A stretch of 6,716 nt of DNA, from contig JAPLJY010000308.1 of NCBI GenBank assembly GCA_026388345.1, positions 1-6,716 on the forward strand. Direction: 5' to 3'. Made by a program: the position numbers and the translations under genes. Every line of letters begins with the position of its first letter. Position 1 is the first letter of the stretch. This DNA comes from Deltaproteobacteria bacterium. GTDB lineage: Bacteria > Desulfobacterota > Syntrophia > Syntrophales > UBA5619. Of this stretch, positions 1 through 5,668 are shown one piece after another. Under the pieces are notes generated by a model. The model saw only the letters and a list, made by a program, of their open reading frames with translations. It was not told where the DNA came from and ran no database searches.

Positions 1-1
1 G

Positions 2-1120
2 GAGCCTCTGGCGGCCCTGGCCTTCAAGATCATGCAGGATGAGGGGAGGAAACTGACCTATCTCCGGATCTATTCCGGGCGCCTCCATGCGGGGGATGAA
101 CTCTACAACGCGAGTCGGGGGAAGAAAGAGAAGATAGCCCGACTTCTGAAAATGCATGCAAACAACCGGGAGCGGGTGGAACAGGCGGGCGCCGGCGATA
201 TCATCGCCGTCATGGGACTCAAGGAGATCACGACGGGCGATACGATCTGCGATGAGGCGCACCCCATTCTTCTCGAAAAGATCGATTTTTATGAGCCGGT
301 CATCAGCCTGGCGATCGAGGCCAAGACTCCCGCCGATCAGGAGAAGCTCGCCACCGCCCTGAACAAACTCATGGAGGAGGATCCGACCCTCCGGGTCAAG
401 TACGACGACGAAACTGCCCAGACGGTCATCTCCGGGATGGGGGAGCTTCACCTCGAGATCATCACCGATCGCCTGCTGCGGGAATTCAACGCCCGCGTAA
501 ATGTGGGCAAGCCGCGTGTAGTCCATCGGGAAACGATCCAGAAGCGCGTCGAATGCGAGGGGCTTTTCGAGAGGGAACTGGGAGAGAAAAAGCATTTCGG
601 CCACGTGAAACTTATCCTGGAACCGACGGACCGGGGCGGCGGGGTCGAGATCGTCCGCCGACTCGAAGAAGGGGCCGTCATTCCGGAAGAACTGCTGATC
701 GCGATGGAAGAGGGCGTCCGCGAGGGGGTGCTGAGCGGCGTCTTGGCGGGGTATCCGGTCATCGACATCCGGGTCGTCCTCCTCGGGGGAAGCCTGAAGG
801 AGGGGGAGACGACGCCGCTCGGCTGCAAGATCGCCGCTGCCTCGGCCTTTCGGGAGGGCTGTCTGAAGGCCGATCCCATTCTCCTGGGGCCGGTCATGCT
901 GGTGGATATCATCACCCCAAGCGAGTTTATGGGAGAGGTGATCGGCGACATTCATGCCCGGCATGGAGAAATCCAGGCCATTACGCCCAAGGGGGCGGTC
1001 AGTGAAATCCGGGCAAAGGTTCCTCTGAAGGCGATGTTCGGCTATTCGACGGACCTCCGTTCCGCCACACAGGGGAGAGCCATTTTTACGATGCAGTTCT
1101 TCGCCTATGACAAGGTTTGA
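2..1120 (+). CDS. Elongation factor G-like GTPase (EF-G paralogue), 5'-truncated by window edge
   Basis: The frame is already open at the window edge and reads EPLAALAFKIM, the start of EF-G domain II, so the GTPase domain lies outside. About 372 residues remain: domain II, domain III (motif SGMGELHLEI near 431-460), domain IV (RETI, VIPEELL, SGVLAGYPVIDIRV) and domain V from about 887 (MGEVIGDIHARHGEI, then FGYSTDLRSATQGR), ending TGA. In the family, this protein moves along tRNA-mRNA on the ribosome, or acts in ribosome recycling or rescue in specialised paralogues. Domain IV is atypical. The tip loop reads GGSLKEGETTPLGCK where canonical EF-G has GSYHxVDSSExAFK, so the conserved tip histidine is a lysine (codon 797-799). 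The usual GGRGQYGHV stretch is GEKKHFGHV. This fits the bacterial EF-G-2 type rather than the housekeeping fusA. No ribosomal-protein operon neighbours follow. The family call is very secure; the paralogue call is moderate. Confidence 0.93.
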   Translation, partial: EPLAALAFKIMQDEGRKLTYLRIYSGRLHAGDELYNASRGKKEKIARLLKMHANNRERVEQAGAGDIIAVMGLKEITTGDTICDEAHPILLEKIDFYEPVISLAIEAKTPADQEKLATALNKLMEEDPTLRVKYDDETAQTVISGMGELHLEIITDRLLREFNARVNVGKPRVVHRETIQKRVECEGLFERELGEKKHFGHVKLILEPTDRGGGVEIVRRLEEGAVIPEELLIAMEEGVREGVLSGVLAGYPVIDIRVVLLGGSLKEGETTPLGCKIAAASAFREGCLKADPILLGPVMLVDIITPSEFMGEVIGDIHARHGEIQAITPKGAVSEIRAKVPLKAMFGYSTDLRSATQGRAIFTMQFFAYDKV

Positions 1121-1179
1121 TGAGGCGGAGGCGGAGGCGGGGACGGGATGGCGGGACGTGAATCCGCCAGCGAGCCATT

Positions 1180-1200
1180 CCCCGCAGCTTTGCTGCGGGG
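1180..1200. repeat. GC-rich hairpin, REP-like copy 1
   Basis: CCCCGCAGC (1180-1188), loop TTT, GCTGCGGGG (1192-1200): a perfect 9-bp stem 59 bases after the EF-G stop. No T-run follows, so it is a poor intrinsic terminator. The short outer pair CCATTC (1175-1180) and GAATGG (1216-1221) also brackets it. A near-identical hairpin occurs at 1241-1273, which suggests a dispersed extragenic palindrome family rather than a unique regulatory element. Confidence 0.7.
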
Positions 1201-1240
1201 TAAGCGAGCATAGACGAATGGTTTATTCCTCTTAAGGATC

Positions 1241-1273
1241 GAAGATTCTCCGCAGCTTGCTGCGGAGAGCTTC
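1241..1273. repeat. GC-rich hairpin, REP-like copy 2
   Basis: The core CTCCGCAGC/GCTGCGGAG (1248-1256 with 1259-1267) is extended outward by T-A, T-G and, after one bulged A at 1245, GAAG/CTTC to 1241 and 1273. The stem is about 15 bp with almost no loop. Its core differs from copy 1 by one compensated base pair (C-G to T-A), so the fold is preserved while the sequence changes. It lies 62 bases upstream of the chosen channel start. An in-frame TTG sits in its apex at 1257, which argues against that codon being a start. Confidence 0.7.
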
Positions 1274-1334
1274 AATTGTTTTCCGTCCGGTCTGGACAAC
1301 AGCGGCTTCGAGCCGGTCAATCGGAATCTTGCCT

Positions 1335-2516
1335 ATGTCTCCGCTGATGAGGTGGCTTAAGTTTTTGGGAGGATTGGTCAGGCAACGCTCCGTTTTGATC
1401 ACGGTCATTACCCTTGGCGTTATCCTGCTCAGCTCCGTCGGCGTGAATTACTTCGAACAGAGGGCGGACGACTCCAACATCCATTCCGTCTGGGACGGCT
1501 TATGGTGGGCGGTGGTGACCATCGCCACGGTCGGTTACGGGGACCGCTTTCCCGTATCCATCGGAGGCCGGCTCGTCGGTTTCCTGTTGATGTTTTTCGG
1601 CGTCGGCATGATGTCCCTGTTCACCGCCACCATCGCTTCCATCTTCGTAGAGAAAAAGATCAAGGAGGGCCGGGGTTTGGAAACAGTCAAGGTCAAGGAC
1701 CATGTGGTCATCTGCGGCTGGAACCAGCATACCGAAGAGGTGCTGGCCGGGCTCACCACCTACGGATCAATGGGCGATGCGCCAATCGTTCTGATCAATG
1801 AACTCCCCGTGGATGAAATCGAGTCCCTCCGTGTGAAATACCACAAGTACAATCTGAAATTTCTCCGTGGGGACTACGTCCGGGAGGATGTCCTCCTCCG
1901 GGCCAACATTACCAAGGCGCACTTCGCCCTGATCATGGCCGATGTCTCCGGAGGACATTCCCGGGAGAGGACGGATGAGAGGACCACCCTGACGGCATTG
2001 ACGATCAAATACATCGCCCCCCACGTCAAGACGGTTGCGGAACTTCTGGATGGTGAAAACCGGCAGCATCTGAAGCGGGCGAATGTCGACGAGATCATCG
2101 TCCGCGGAGAGCATATCGGCTCGCTGCTTGCAACAGCAATCAAATCCCCCGGGCTTCCCCGTCTGATCTCCGGGATGCTTTCCCTGGGGGACACCAACAA
2201 ATTCTGGCGCGTTGAAATTCCCAAGTCGTTTGTCGGGGCGAGCTTTCGGGACCTCTCCCGATATTACCGGGAGAAGCAGCATGCGATCCTGCTCGGATTT
2301 CTGAAGGAAAAGAAGGCGATGAAACTTGAGGATGTTCTTTCCGACAACACCTCCGTCATCGATACATTTATCCGGGAAAAAATCCGGGAGTCCAAAAAGG
2401 ATTTCTACTACGAAAAGGATGAAGCGCGGAATATCGTGAACCCCCCGGATGATTATACAATCGGTCCGGATGATTATGCCGTGGTGCTGTCCAAATTGAT
2501 GCCGGGGAAGGGCTGA
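1335..2516 (+). CDS. Two-TM potassium channel with RCK/TrkA-type regulatory domain (MthK-like)
   Basis: The 393-residue product has a TM helix at about 19-39, a pore loop with the potassium filter TVGYGD at 65-70, and a second TM helix at about 78-105. A Rossmann-like RCK domain begins at DHVVICGWN (122-130). That motif closely resembles the start of the MthK RCK domain and lacks the classic GxGxxG of NAD-binding TrkA. A C-terminal RCK_C-like part (about 288-390) contains a charged stretch at about 326-372. Channels of this type are tetramers in the inner membrane that pass K+ when ligand binds the cytoplasmic gating ring. The MthK calcium-site AEAE segment reads AELL here (235-238), so calcium may not be the ligand. 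ATG 1335 was chosen because it precedes the first TM helix by 18 residues and has GGAA 8 bases upstream; ATG 1347 is possible. The longer TTG frame from 1257 starts inside a hairpin. The gene is followed after 14 bases by a cyclic-nucleotide-binding gene. Confidence 0.9.
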   Translation: MSPLMRWLKFLGGLVRQRSVLITVITLGVILLSSVGVNYFEQRADDSNIHSVWDGLWWAVVTIATVGYGDRFPVSIGGRLVGFLLMFFGVGMMSLFTATIASIFVEKKIKEGRGLETVKVKDHVVICGWNQHTEEVLAGLTTYGSMGDAPIVLINELPVDEIESLRVKYHKYNLKFLRGDYVREDVLLRANITKAHFALIMADVSGGHSRERTDERTTLTALTIKYIAPHVKTVAELLDGENRQHLKRANVDEIIVRGEHIGSLLATAIKSPGLPRLISGMLSLGDTNKFWRVEIPKSFVGASFRDLSRYYREKQHAILLGFLKEKKAMKLEDVLSDNTSVIDTFIREKIRESKKDFYYEKDEARNIVNPPDDYTIGPDDYAVVLSKLMPGKG

Positions 2517-2530
2517 AGGGGAGACTGCCG

Positions 2531-3040
2531 ATGGAACAGGAGATCAACCTCCTCCGCGAGACGGAGATATTCAGGGGGCTGACCGGGGAGCAGATCGGGA
2601 AAATCCTCCGAATATCGAGCAAGGTGATCTTTCCCGAGGACGAAGTCATCATGCGGGAAGGGGAGGAAGGGGATACGATGTACATCATCCTTGAGGGGAC
2701 CGTGGAGGTGGTCAAGAGTCTCGTCAGGGGTGATCTGGATGAAGAAGAGGACAAGAAGAACAAGGTATTTACCCGCCTGGATGCCTCCGTTCATGCCGTA
2801 TTCGGTGAGATCGCCCTTTTAGAGACGATGAAACGTACGGCGACGATTAAGACCGTGACAAAATGCCGGTTTTATGAAATGAAGAAAGACGATTTTCTTA
2901 GACTGGCCGAGGCGGATCACGAACTGGGTTACCGGATCCTCCTGAACTTGGCCAGAATTGTCAGCGCCCGTCTCAGAAAAGCCGATGAAGACACCATCAA
3001 GCTGACCACAGCCCTCAGCATCATCCTCCGCGAATCCTGA
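2531..3040 (+). CDS. Stand-alone cyclic-nucleotide-binding domain protein (CRP-like fold, no HTH)
   Basis: The 169-residue protein is almost entirely one cNMP-binding domain. The N-terminal lead is LRETEIFRGLTGEQ (8-21), and the beta roll contains the glycine turns REGEEGD (42-48) and ILEGTVEVV (53-61). The phosphate-binding cassette at 91-106 (FGEIALLETMKRTATI) keeps the key Glu93 and Arg102, so ligand binding is expected. A helical tail (about 128-168) follows. There is no DNA-binding HTH, no TM segment and no catalytic domain. It should therefore act by protein-protein contact, as regulatory subunits do. A charged insertion (DLDEEEDKKNK, 68-78) sits between beta strands. The ATG has a strong AAGGGGAG Shine-Dalgarno just upstream and follows the channel stop by 14 bases, so the two genes are likely co-transcribed and functionally coupled. 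The specific nucleotide (cAMP, cGMP or a cyclic dinucleotide) cannot be told. Confidence 0.9.
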   Translation: MEQEINLLRETEIFRGLTGEQIGKILRISSKVIFPEDEVIMREGEEGDTMYIILEGTVEVVKSLVRGDLDEEEDKKNKVFTRLDASVHAVFGEIALLETMKRTATIKTVTKCRFYEMKKDDFLRLAEADHELGYRILLNLARIVSARLRKADEDTIKLTTALSIILRES

Positions 3041-3049
3041 TGTAGTGAT

Positions 3050-3076
3050 GGGGACACGATGCGGCATCATGTCCCC
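3050..3076 (+). repeat. Intergenic hairpin between CNBD gene and sigma-54 activator
   Basis: GGGGACA (3050-3056) pairs with TGTCCCC (3070-3076); after one C/A mismatch, GATG pairs with CATC around a CGG loop. It is followed only by GTTTC, so it would be a weak terminator or attenuator at best. The arms GGGGACA/TGTCCCC resemble the dispersed palindromes often found near REP-associated transposases in related genomes (recollection, not a search). It may partly uncouple the activator gene from the upstream pair. Confidence 0.6.
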
Positions 3077-3104
3077 GTTTCACAAAGAGAAAGGATTTTG
3101 ATTC

Positions 3105-5240
3105 ATGGCCCAATCATCGCAAATCGTGGATGACCGTTCGCGGGTATCTTCCATTCTGCTGCTGGACAAGGATAAGCTGCTGCAGAGCATCTTCCGCCTC
3201 AGTTCCTTTTTGAACACACCCTCCAATGTGAATGAAATGCTGGTGAAGATCCTCGACGAGGTGGTCGACAGCATCGGTTTCGACCGGGGGATCATCCGCC
3301 TGTTCGACGCCTCCAAACAGAATCTCGAGGCCAAGGTCGTCAAGAATTACAGCCCCGAAGAAGCGCAGCAGGTCTTCGCAGTGGCCCTCAACATCCATCA
3401 GCATGACTGTATCGTGACCAAAGTTGCCAAATCCGGCCAGCCGATCGCCGTGGAGGTGACCGCGACCGATCCCCGGATTACGGAAACGGACCGCAGGCTG
3501 ACAAAGATCTATGACCGGGGTTCCTACTTCTGCGCCCCGCTGAAGATCGGGGAAGAGGTGATCGGAATCATCGCCGCCTGGTTCAAAGAGGAGACCAAAT
3601 TCTTCCCGGAGGAGATCAACCTCTTCGTCACCTATGCCAATACCCTGAGCATCATCATCTACAACATGCGGCTTTTTGAGGCCAACGCCGAGAAAATCCG
3701 GCAGCTCATGATCCTCCAGGACGCCGTCTCCGAGATGAATGCGAGTTATGTCCTGGACAACCATATCCTGGAAATTCTCGTCAAGAGCGCCCTCCGGATC
3801 GCCCGGTCGGAGAAAGTCCTGGTCTATTTCCTCGATATCGAAAAGAACCGCTGTCTCGTAAACGACGGGGAAAACGTTTCCATCGATGACCGCCGGGCCT
3901 GCGAAGAGCGGATCGGCCCGACCATCATCAGGGAGGCGCTTGACACGAATATTGTCATAACCAGGCAGAGATCTGCCGCGGTCTCGTCCACGCAGCCTGT
4001 CTTTCAAGGTTACCTGTCGGAGATCGCTCTTCCTCTAAAGGTCAAGGACAAGTTCAAGGGTGCCCTTTATCTGGCAAAGAAGGTGGGAGGTTATTCCCAG
4101 GACCAGATCCATGTACTTGATATCTTAGTAAAGAATGCCTCAACATCGTATGACAATGCCATCATGCACTCCCTACTTTCCCTGGAGGCAAAATCCCTCA
4201 AGACGGAGGTAGAGAAGCTCAAGGAGCGAGAGGATATCCTTCTCGGATTTCACAACATTCTCGGCAAATCGAAGAAGATGCTCAGCCTGTTTCATGTGAT
4301 CGAGGAGGTGGCGGGACACAACACCAATATTCTGATTCAGGGGGAAAGCGGTACCGGGAAGGAGCTGATCGCCCGGGCGATCCACCGTCAGAGCAACCGA
4401 AACGCGAAGCCCTTTGTCGATGTCAACTGCGCGGCAATTCCCGGCACGCTCCTGGAGAGCGAACTCTTCGGCTATGAGGCGGGCGCCTTTACCGATGCCA
4501 GAAAGAGAAAGCTCGGGCTGCTCGAGCACGCCAGCGGCGGTACGATCCTTCTGGACGAAATCGGGGACATGAGCATCCATCTCCAGGCCAAATTTCTGCG
4601 GATGCTTGAGGACGGTCACATCCGCCGTCTGGGCGGCAACGACAATATCCCCATCGATGTCCGTTTCATCTTTGCCACCAACCGTGATCTGAGCCGGATG
4701 GCGGCGGAAGGTTCATTTCGGGAAGATCTCTTTTACCGGATCAGCGTCGTTCCGATTTTGATCCCGCCCCTCCGGGAGCGGACCGATGATCTCCTGCTGC
4801 TCGCCCGCTACTACGTGGAGGAATTCAATCGGAAATTCAAAAAGAATGTCAAGGGATTCACGGAGGATGCGGAGCGCATTCTGATCGCCTACCCCTGGCC
4901 GGGCAATGTCCGTGAGTTGAAGAACATCATCGAGCGAATCATGATTCTCCACAATGACGGGACCCTGATCACCGCTGAAAGCCTGCCGGCGGAGATGAAG
5001 GCGACGACCCATCAGGAAAAACTCCGCATTCAGATCGACAACATTCTGCCGCAGCTCTCTTCCGGGGGAATCGATTTTACGCTGGTGACGGAGAGGATCG
5101 CCAATGACATCAAACGGAAGATCATTGAGAATACCCTGGAGATGACCCGGGGAAACAAGACCGAGGCGGCGCGGCGTTTGGGGATCTCTCGTTACAAGCT
5201 CATCCGGGAGCAAAGGAAAATAGACAATTATATTCAATAA
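3105..5240 (+). CDS. Sigma-54-dependent transcriptional activator (GAF-GAF-AAA+-Fis HTH)
   Basis: The 711-residue enhancer-binding protein starts at ATG 3105, with AAGGA nine bases upstream. Residues about 25-190 form a GAF domain (SIGFDRGIIRLFD; GSYFCAPLKIGEEVIGIIAAWF). Residues about 203-355 look like a second, more diverged GAF (LSEIALPLKVKDKFKGALYLAKK). A coiled linker (355-382) joins them to the sigma-54 interaction AAA+ domain (about 385-615). That domain has Walker A GESGTGKE at 413-420, the sigma-54 contact loop GAFTDA at 460-465 (canonical GAFTGA), Walker B ILLDEIGD at 481-488, sensor I ATNRD at 524-528, the arginine-finger region FREDLFYRI at 538-546 and WPGNVREL at 598-605. The C-terminus (about 668-705; NKTEAARRLGISRYKLIRE) is a Fis-type HTH. 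It has no receiver domain, so it is probably controlled by a ligand on the GAF domains rather than by a histidine kinase. It remodels the sigma-54 closed complex using ATP. A matching sigma-54 promoter lies 287 bases downstream of the stop, making that region its most likely target. Confidence 0.95.
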   Translation: MAQSSQIVDDRSRVSSILLLDKDKLLQSIFRLSSFLNTPSNVNEMLVKILDEVVDSIGFDRGIIRLFDASKQNLEAKVVKNYSPEEAQQVFAVALNIHQHDCIVTKVAKSGQPIAVEVTATDPRITETDRRLTKIYDRGSYFCAPLKIGEEVIGIIAAWFKEETKFFPEEINLFVTYANTLSIIIYNMRLFEANAEKIRQLMILQDAVSEMNASYVLDNHILEILVKSALRIARSEKVLVYFLDIEKNRCLVNDGENVSIDDRRACEERIGPTIIREALDTNIVITRQRSAAVSSTQPVFQGYLSEIALPLKVKDKFKGALYLAKKVGGYSQDQIHVLDILVKNASTSYDNAIMHSLLSLEAKSLKTEVEKLKEREDILLGFHNILGKSKKMLSLFHVIEEVAGHNTNILIQGESGTGKELIARAIHRQSNRNAKPFVDVNCAAIPGTLLESELFGYEAGAFTDARKRKLGLLEHASGGTILLDEIGDMSIHLQAKFLRMLEDGHIRRLGGNDNIPIDVRFIFATNRDLSRMAAEGSFREDLFYRISVVPILIPPLRERTDDLLLLARYYVEEFNRKFKKNVKGFTEDAERILIAYPWPGNVRELKNIIERIMILHNDGTLITAESLPAEMKATTHQEKLRIQIDNILPQLSSGGIDFTLVTERIANDIKRKIIENTLEMTRGNKTEAARRLGISRYKLIREQRKIDNYIQ

Positions 5241-5255
5241 TTGACTGATGATAAC

Positions 5256-5274
5256 GCGTGCTGAATAAGCACGC
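5256..5274 (+). other. Hairpin just after the activator gene
   Basis: GCGTGCT (5256-5262) and AGCACGC (5268-5274) form a perfect 7-bp stem around GAATA, 16 bases past the stop. No T-run follows, so it could be a 3'-end stabiliser or a factor-dependent terminator. A second weaker stem, ACGGG/CCCGT (5326-5330 with 5337-5341, extended by wobble pairs), lies further on. Confidence 0.45.
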
Positions 5275-5278
5275 TCCG

Positions 5279-5321
5279 TTCAACAGACGCACAATCGTCT
5301 CCGCTTCTATCGGACGTTGAA
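5279..5321. promoter_or_regulatory. Distal TTCAAC/GTTGAA inverted pair, possible activator site
   Basis: TTCAAC at 5279-5284 and its inverse GTTGAA at 5316-5321 are separated by 31 bases. The same hexamer pair recurs at 5414-5436. Four copies in under 160 bases of non-coding DNA is far above chance for a hexamer. The position about 230-275 bases upstream of the predicted start is compatible with an enhancer acting by looping. The assignment to the neighbouring activator is inference. Confidence 0.35.
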
Positions 5322-5413
5322 TTTTACGGGATTACCCCCGTGAAGTCGTGCGGTATCAGCACTGCCCCTTTCCTTCCTGTTTGCGGGGATCTTCCTTCCT
5401 CAGTTCTTTGTCG

Positions 5414-5436
5414 GTTGAACCCGGAATGCTTTCAAC
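5414..5436. promoter_or_regulatory. Proximal TTCAAC/GTTGAA inverted repeat, candidate upstream activating sequence
   Basis: GTTGAA (5414-5419), an 11-base spacer, then TTCAAC (5431-5436). The centre is about 129 bases upstream of the predicted transcription start, inside the usual range for enhancer sites of sigma-54 activators. Dyad sites are what a dimeric Fis-type HTH protein would recognise. The activator gene ends 170 bases upstream. A related but imperfect half-site pair (ATCAAC/GTTGAT) lies within 5450-5482. Confidence 0.45.
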
Positions 5437-5449
5437 TCCTCAATCAATC

Positions 5450-5462
5450 AATCAACAATTTG
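5450..5462 (+). promoter_or_regulatory. Candidate IHF binding site
   Basis: AATCAA-CAAT-TTG matches the IHF consensus WATCAA-N4-TTR at every specified base. It is set in an AT-rich tract between the candidate activator sites and the sigma-54 promoter, where IHF normally bends DNA to bring the activator to the polymerase. It overlaps the left arm of the 10-bp inverted repeat. Confidence 0.55.
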
Positions 5463-5482
5463 ATATCATTATATTGTTGATT
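5450..5482. repeat. Perfect 10-bp inverted repeat, operator-like
   Basis: AATCAACAAT (5450-5459) and ATTGTTGATT (5473-5482) surround a spacer that itself contains the palindrome TGATATCA (5461-5468). The arm is preceded by a CAAT/TCAA tandem tract from 5441. The centre is about 87 bases upstream of the predicted start. It could be a second activator site, an IHF-controlled element, or the site of another regulator. Confidence 0.55.
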
Positions 5483-5526
5483 ATAAAATTTCAAAAGAAA
5501 TAGTGCAGGCAGGCAAGGCGGTCTTG

Positions 5527-5543
5527 TTGGCATCACTCTTGCT
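5527..5543 (+). promoter_or_regulatory. Sigma-54 (-24/-12) promoter
   Basis: TTGGCATCACTCTTGCT has the invariant GG (5529-5530) and GC (5541-5542) separated by exactly 10 bases. It matches the consensus YTGGCAcg-N4-TTGCW, except that the weaker CG after TGGCA is TC. Predicted start is about 5554. The context is strongly supportive: a sigma-54 activator gene upstream, dyads and an IHF match between, and a terminator about 480 bases downstream. Confidence 0.75.
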
Positions 5544-5558
5544 GAAAGAAGGACAAAA

Positions 5559-5584
5559 CGGTGAGCGTCCAGGAGGGCTCACCG
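5559..5584 (+). promoter_or_regulatory. 5' leader hairpin presenting an AGGAGG loop
   Basis: CGGTGAGC (5559-5566) pairs perfectly with GCTCACCG (5577-5584). The 10-base loop GTCCAGGAGG can tighten by two C-G pairs to leave AGGA as an apical tetraloop. It starts about five bases after the predicted RNA start. The loop is both a perfect Shine-Dalgarno and a CsrA-type GGA loop, so it could gate ribosome access to the ATG at 5588 or bind a protein. Confidence 0.5.
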
Positions 5585-5587
5585 GCA

Positions 5588-5644
5588 ATGGGCACCATGA
5601 AAAGACTCGTGAACCATCCTCCGGCAATAGAAATTGAGAATTGA
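5588..5644 (+). CDS. Possible 18-codon leader peptide
   Basis: ATG 5588 opens an 18-residue frame, MGTMKRLVNHPPAIEIEN, ending TGA at 5642-5644. The AGGAGG at 5571-5576 is 11 bases upstream, slightly too far, and lies in the loop of a stable hairpin. The stop is 24 bases before the CTG start of the longer frame, so it could act as a translated leader. There is no composition bias typical of an attenuator peptide. This is weak evidence, based on the ribosome-binding site and position only. Confidence 0.2.
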   Translation: MGTMKRLVNHPPAIEIEN

Positions 5645-5668
5645 TTCTTTCATGAAAGGAGAAAAAAG

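Noticed and set aside
448..951. Leftward and alternative rightward frames inside the EF-G gene
   Set aside because: The EF-G frame is continuous with clear domain motifs. The others are Ser/Arg/Pro-rich shadows.
1257..1334. TTG start extending the potassium channel by 26 residues
   Set aside because: The codon lies at the apex of a strong palindrome with no ribosome site, and the extra residues are not typical of channel N-termini. ATG 1335 or 1347 fits the TM topology.
3114..4007. Leftward 297-codon frame opposite the GAF region of the activator
   Set aside because: It is antisense to a protein with unmistakable domains. The low-complexity acidic product and GC-driven lack of stops mark it as a shadow frame.
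5441..5456. CAAT/TCAA tandem units as a CRISPR-like or satellite repeat
   Set aside because: There are only about four 4-base units, with no spacers and no cas genes nearby. It is better seen as part of the AT-rich promoter-upstream tract.
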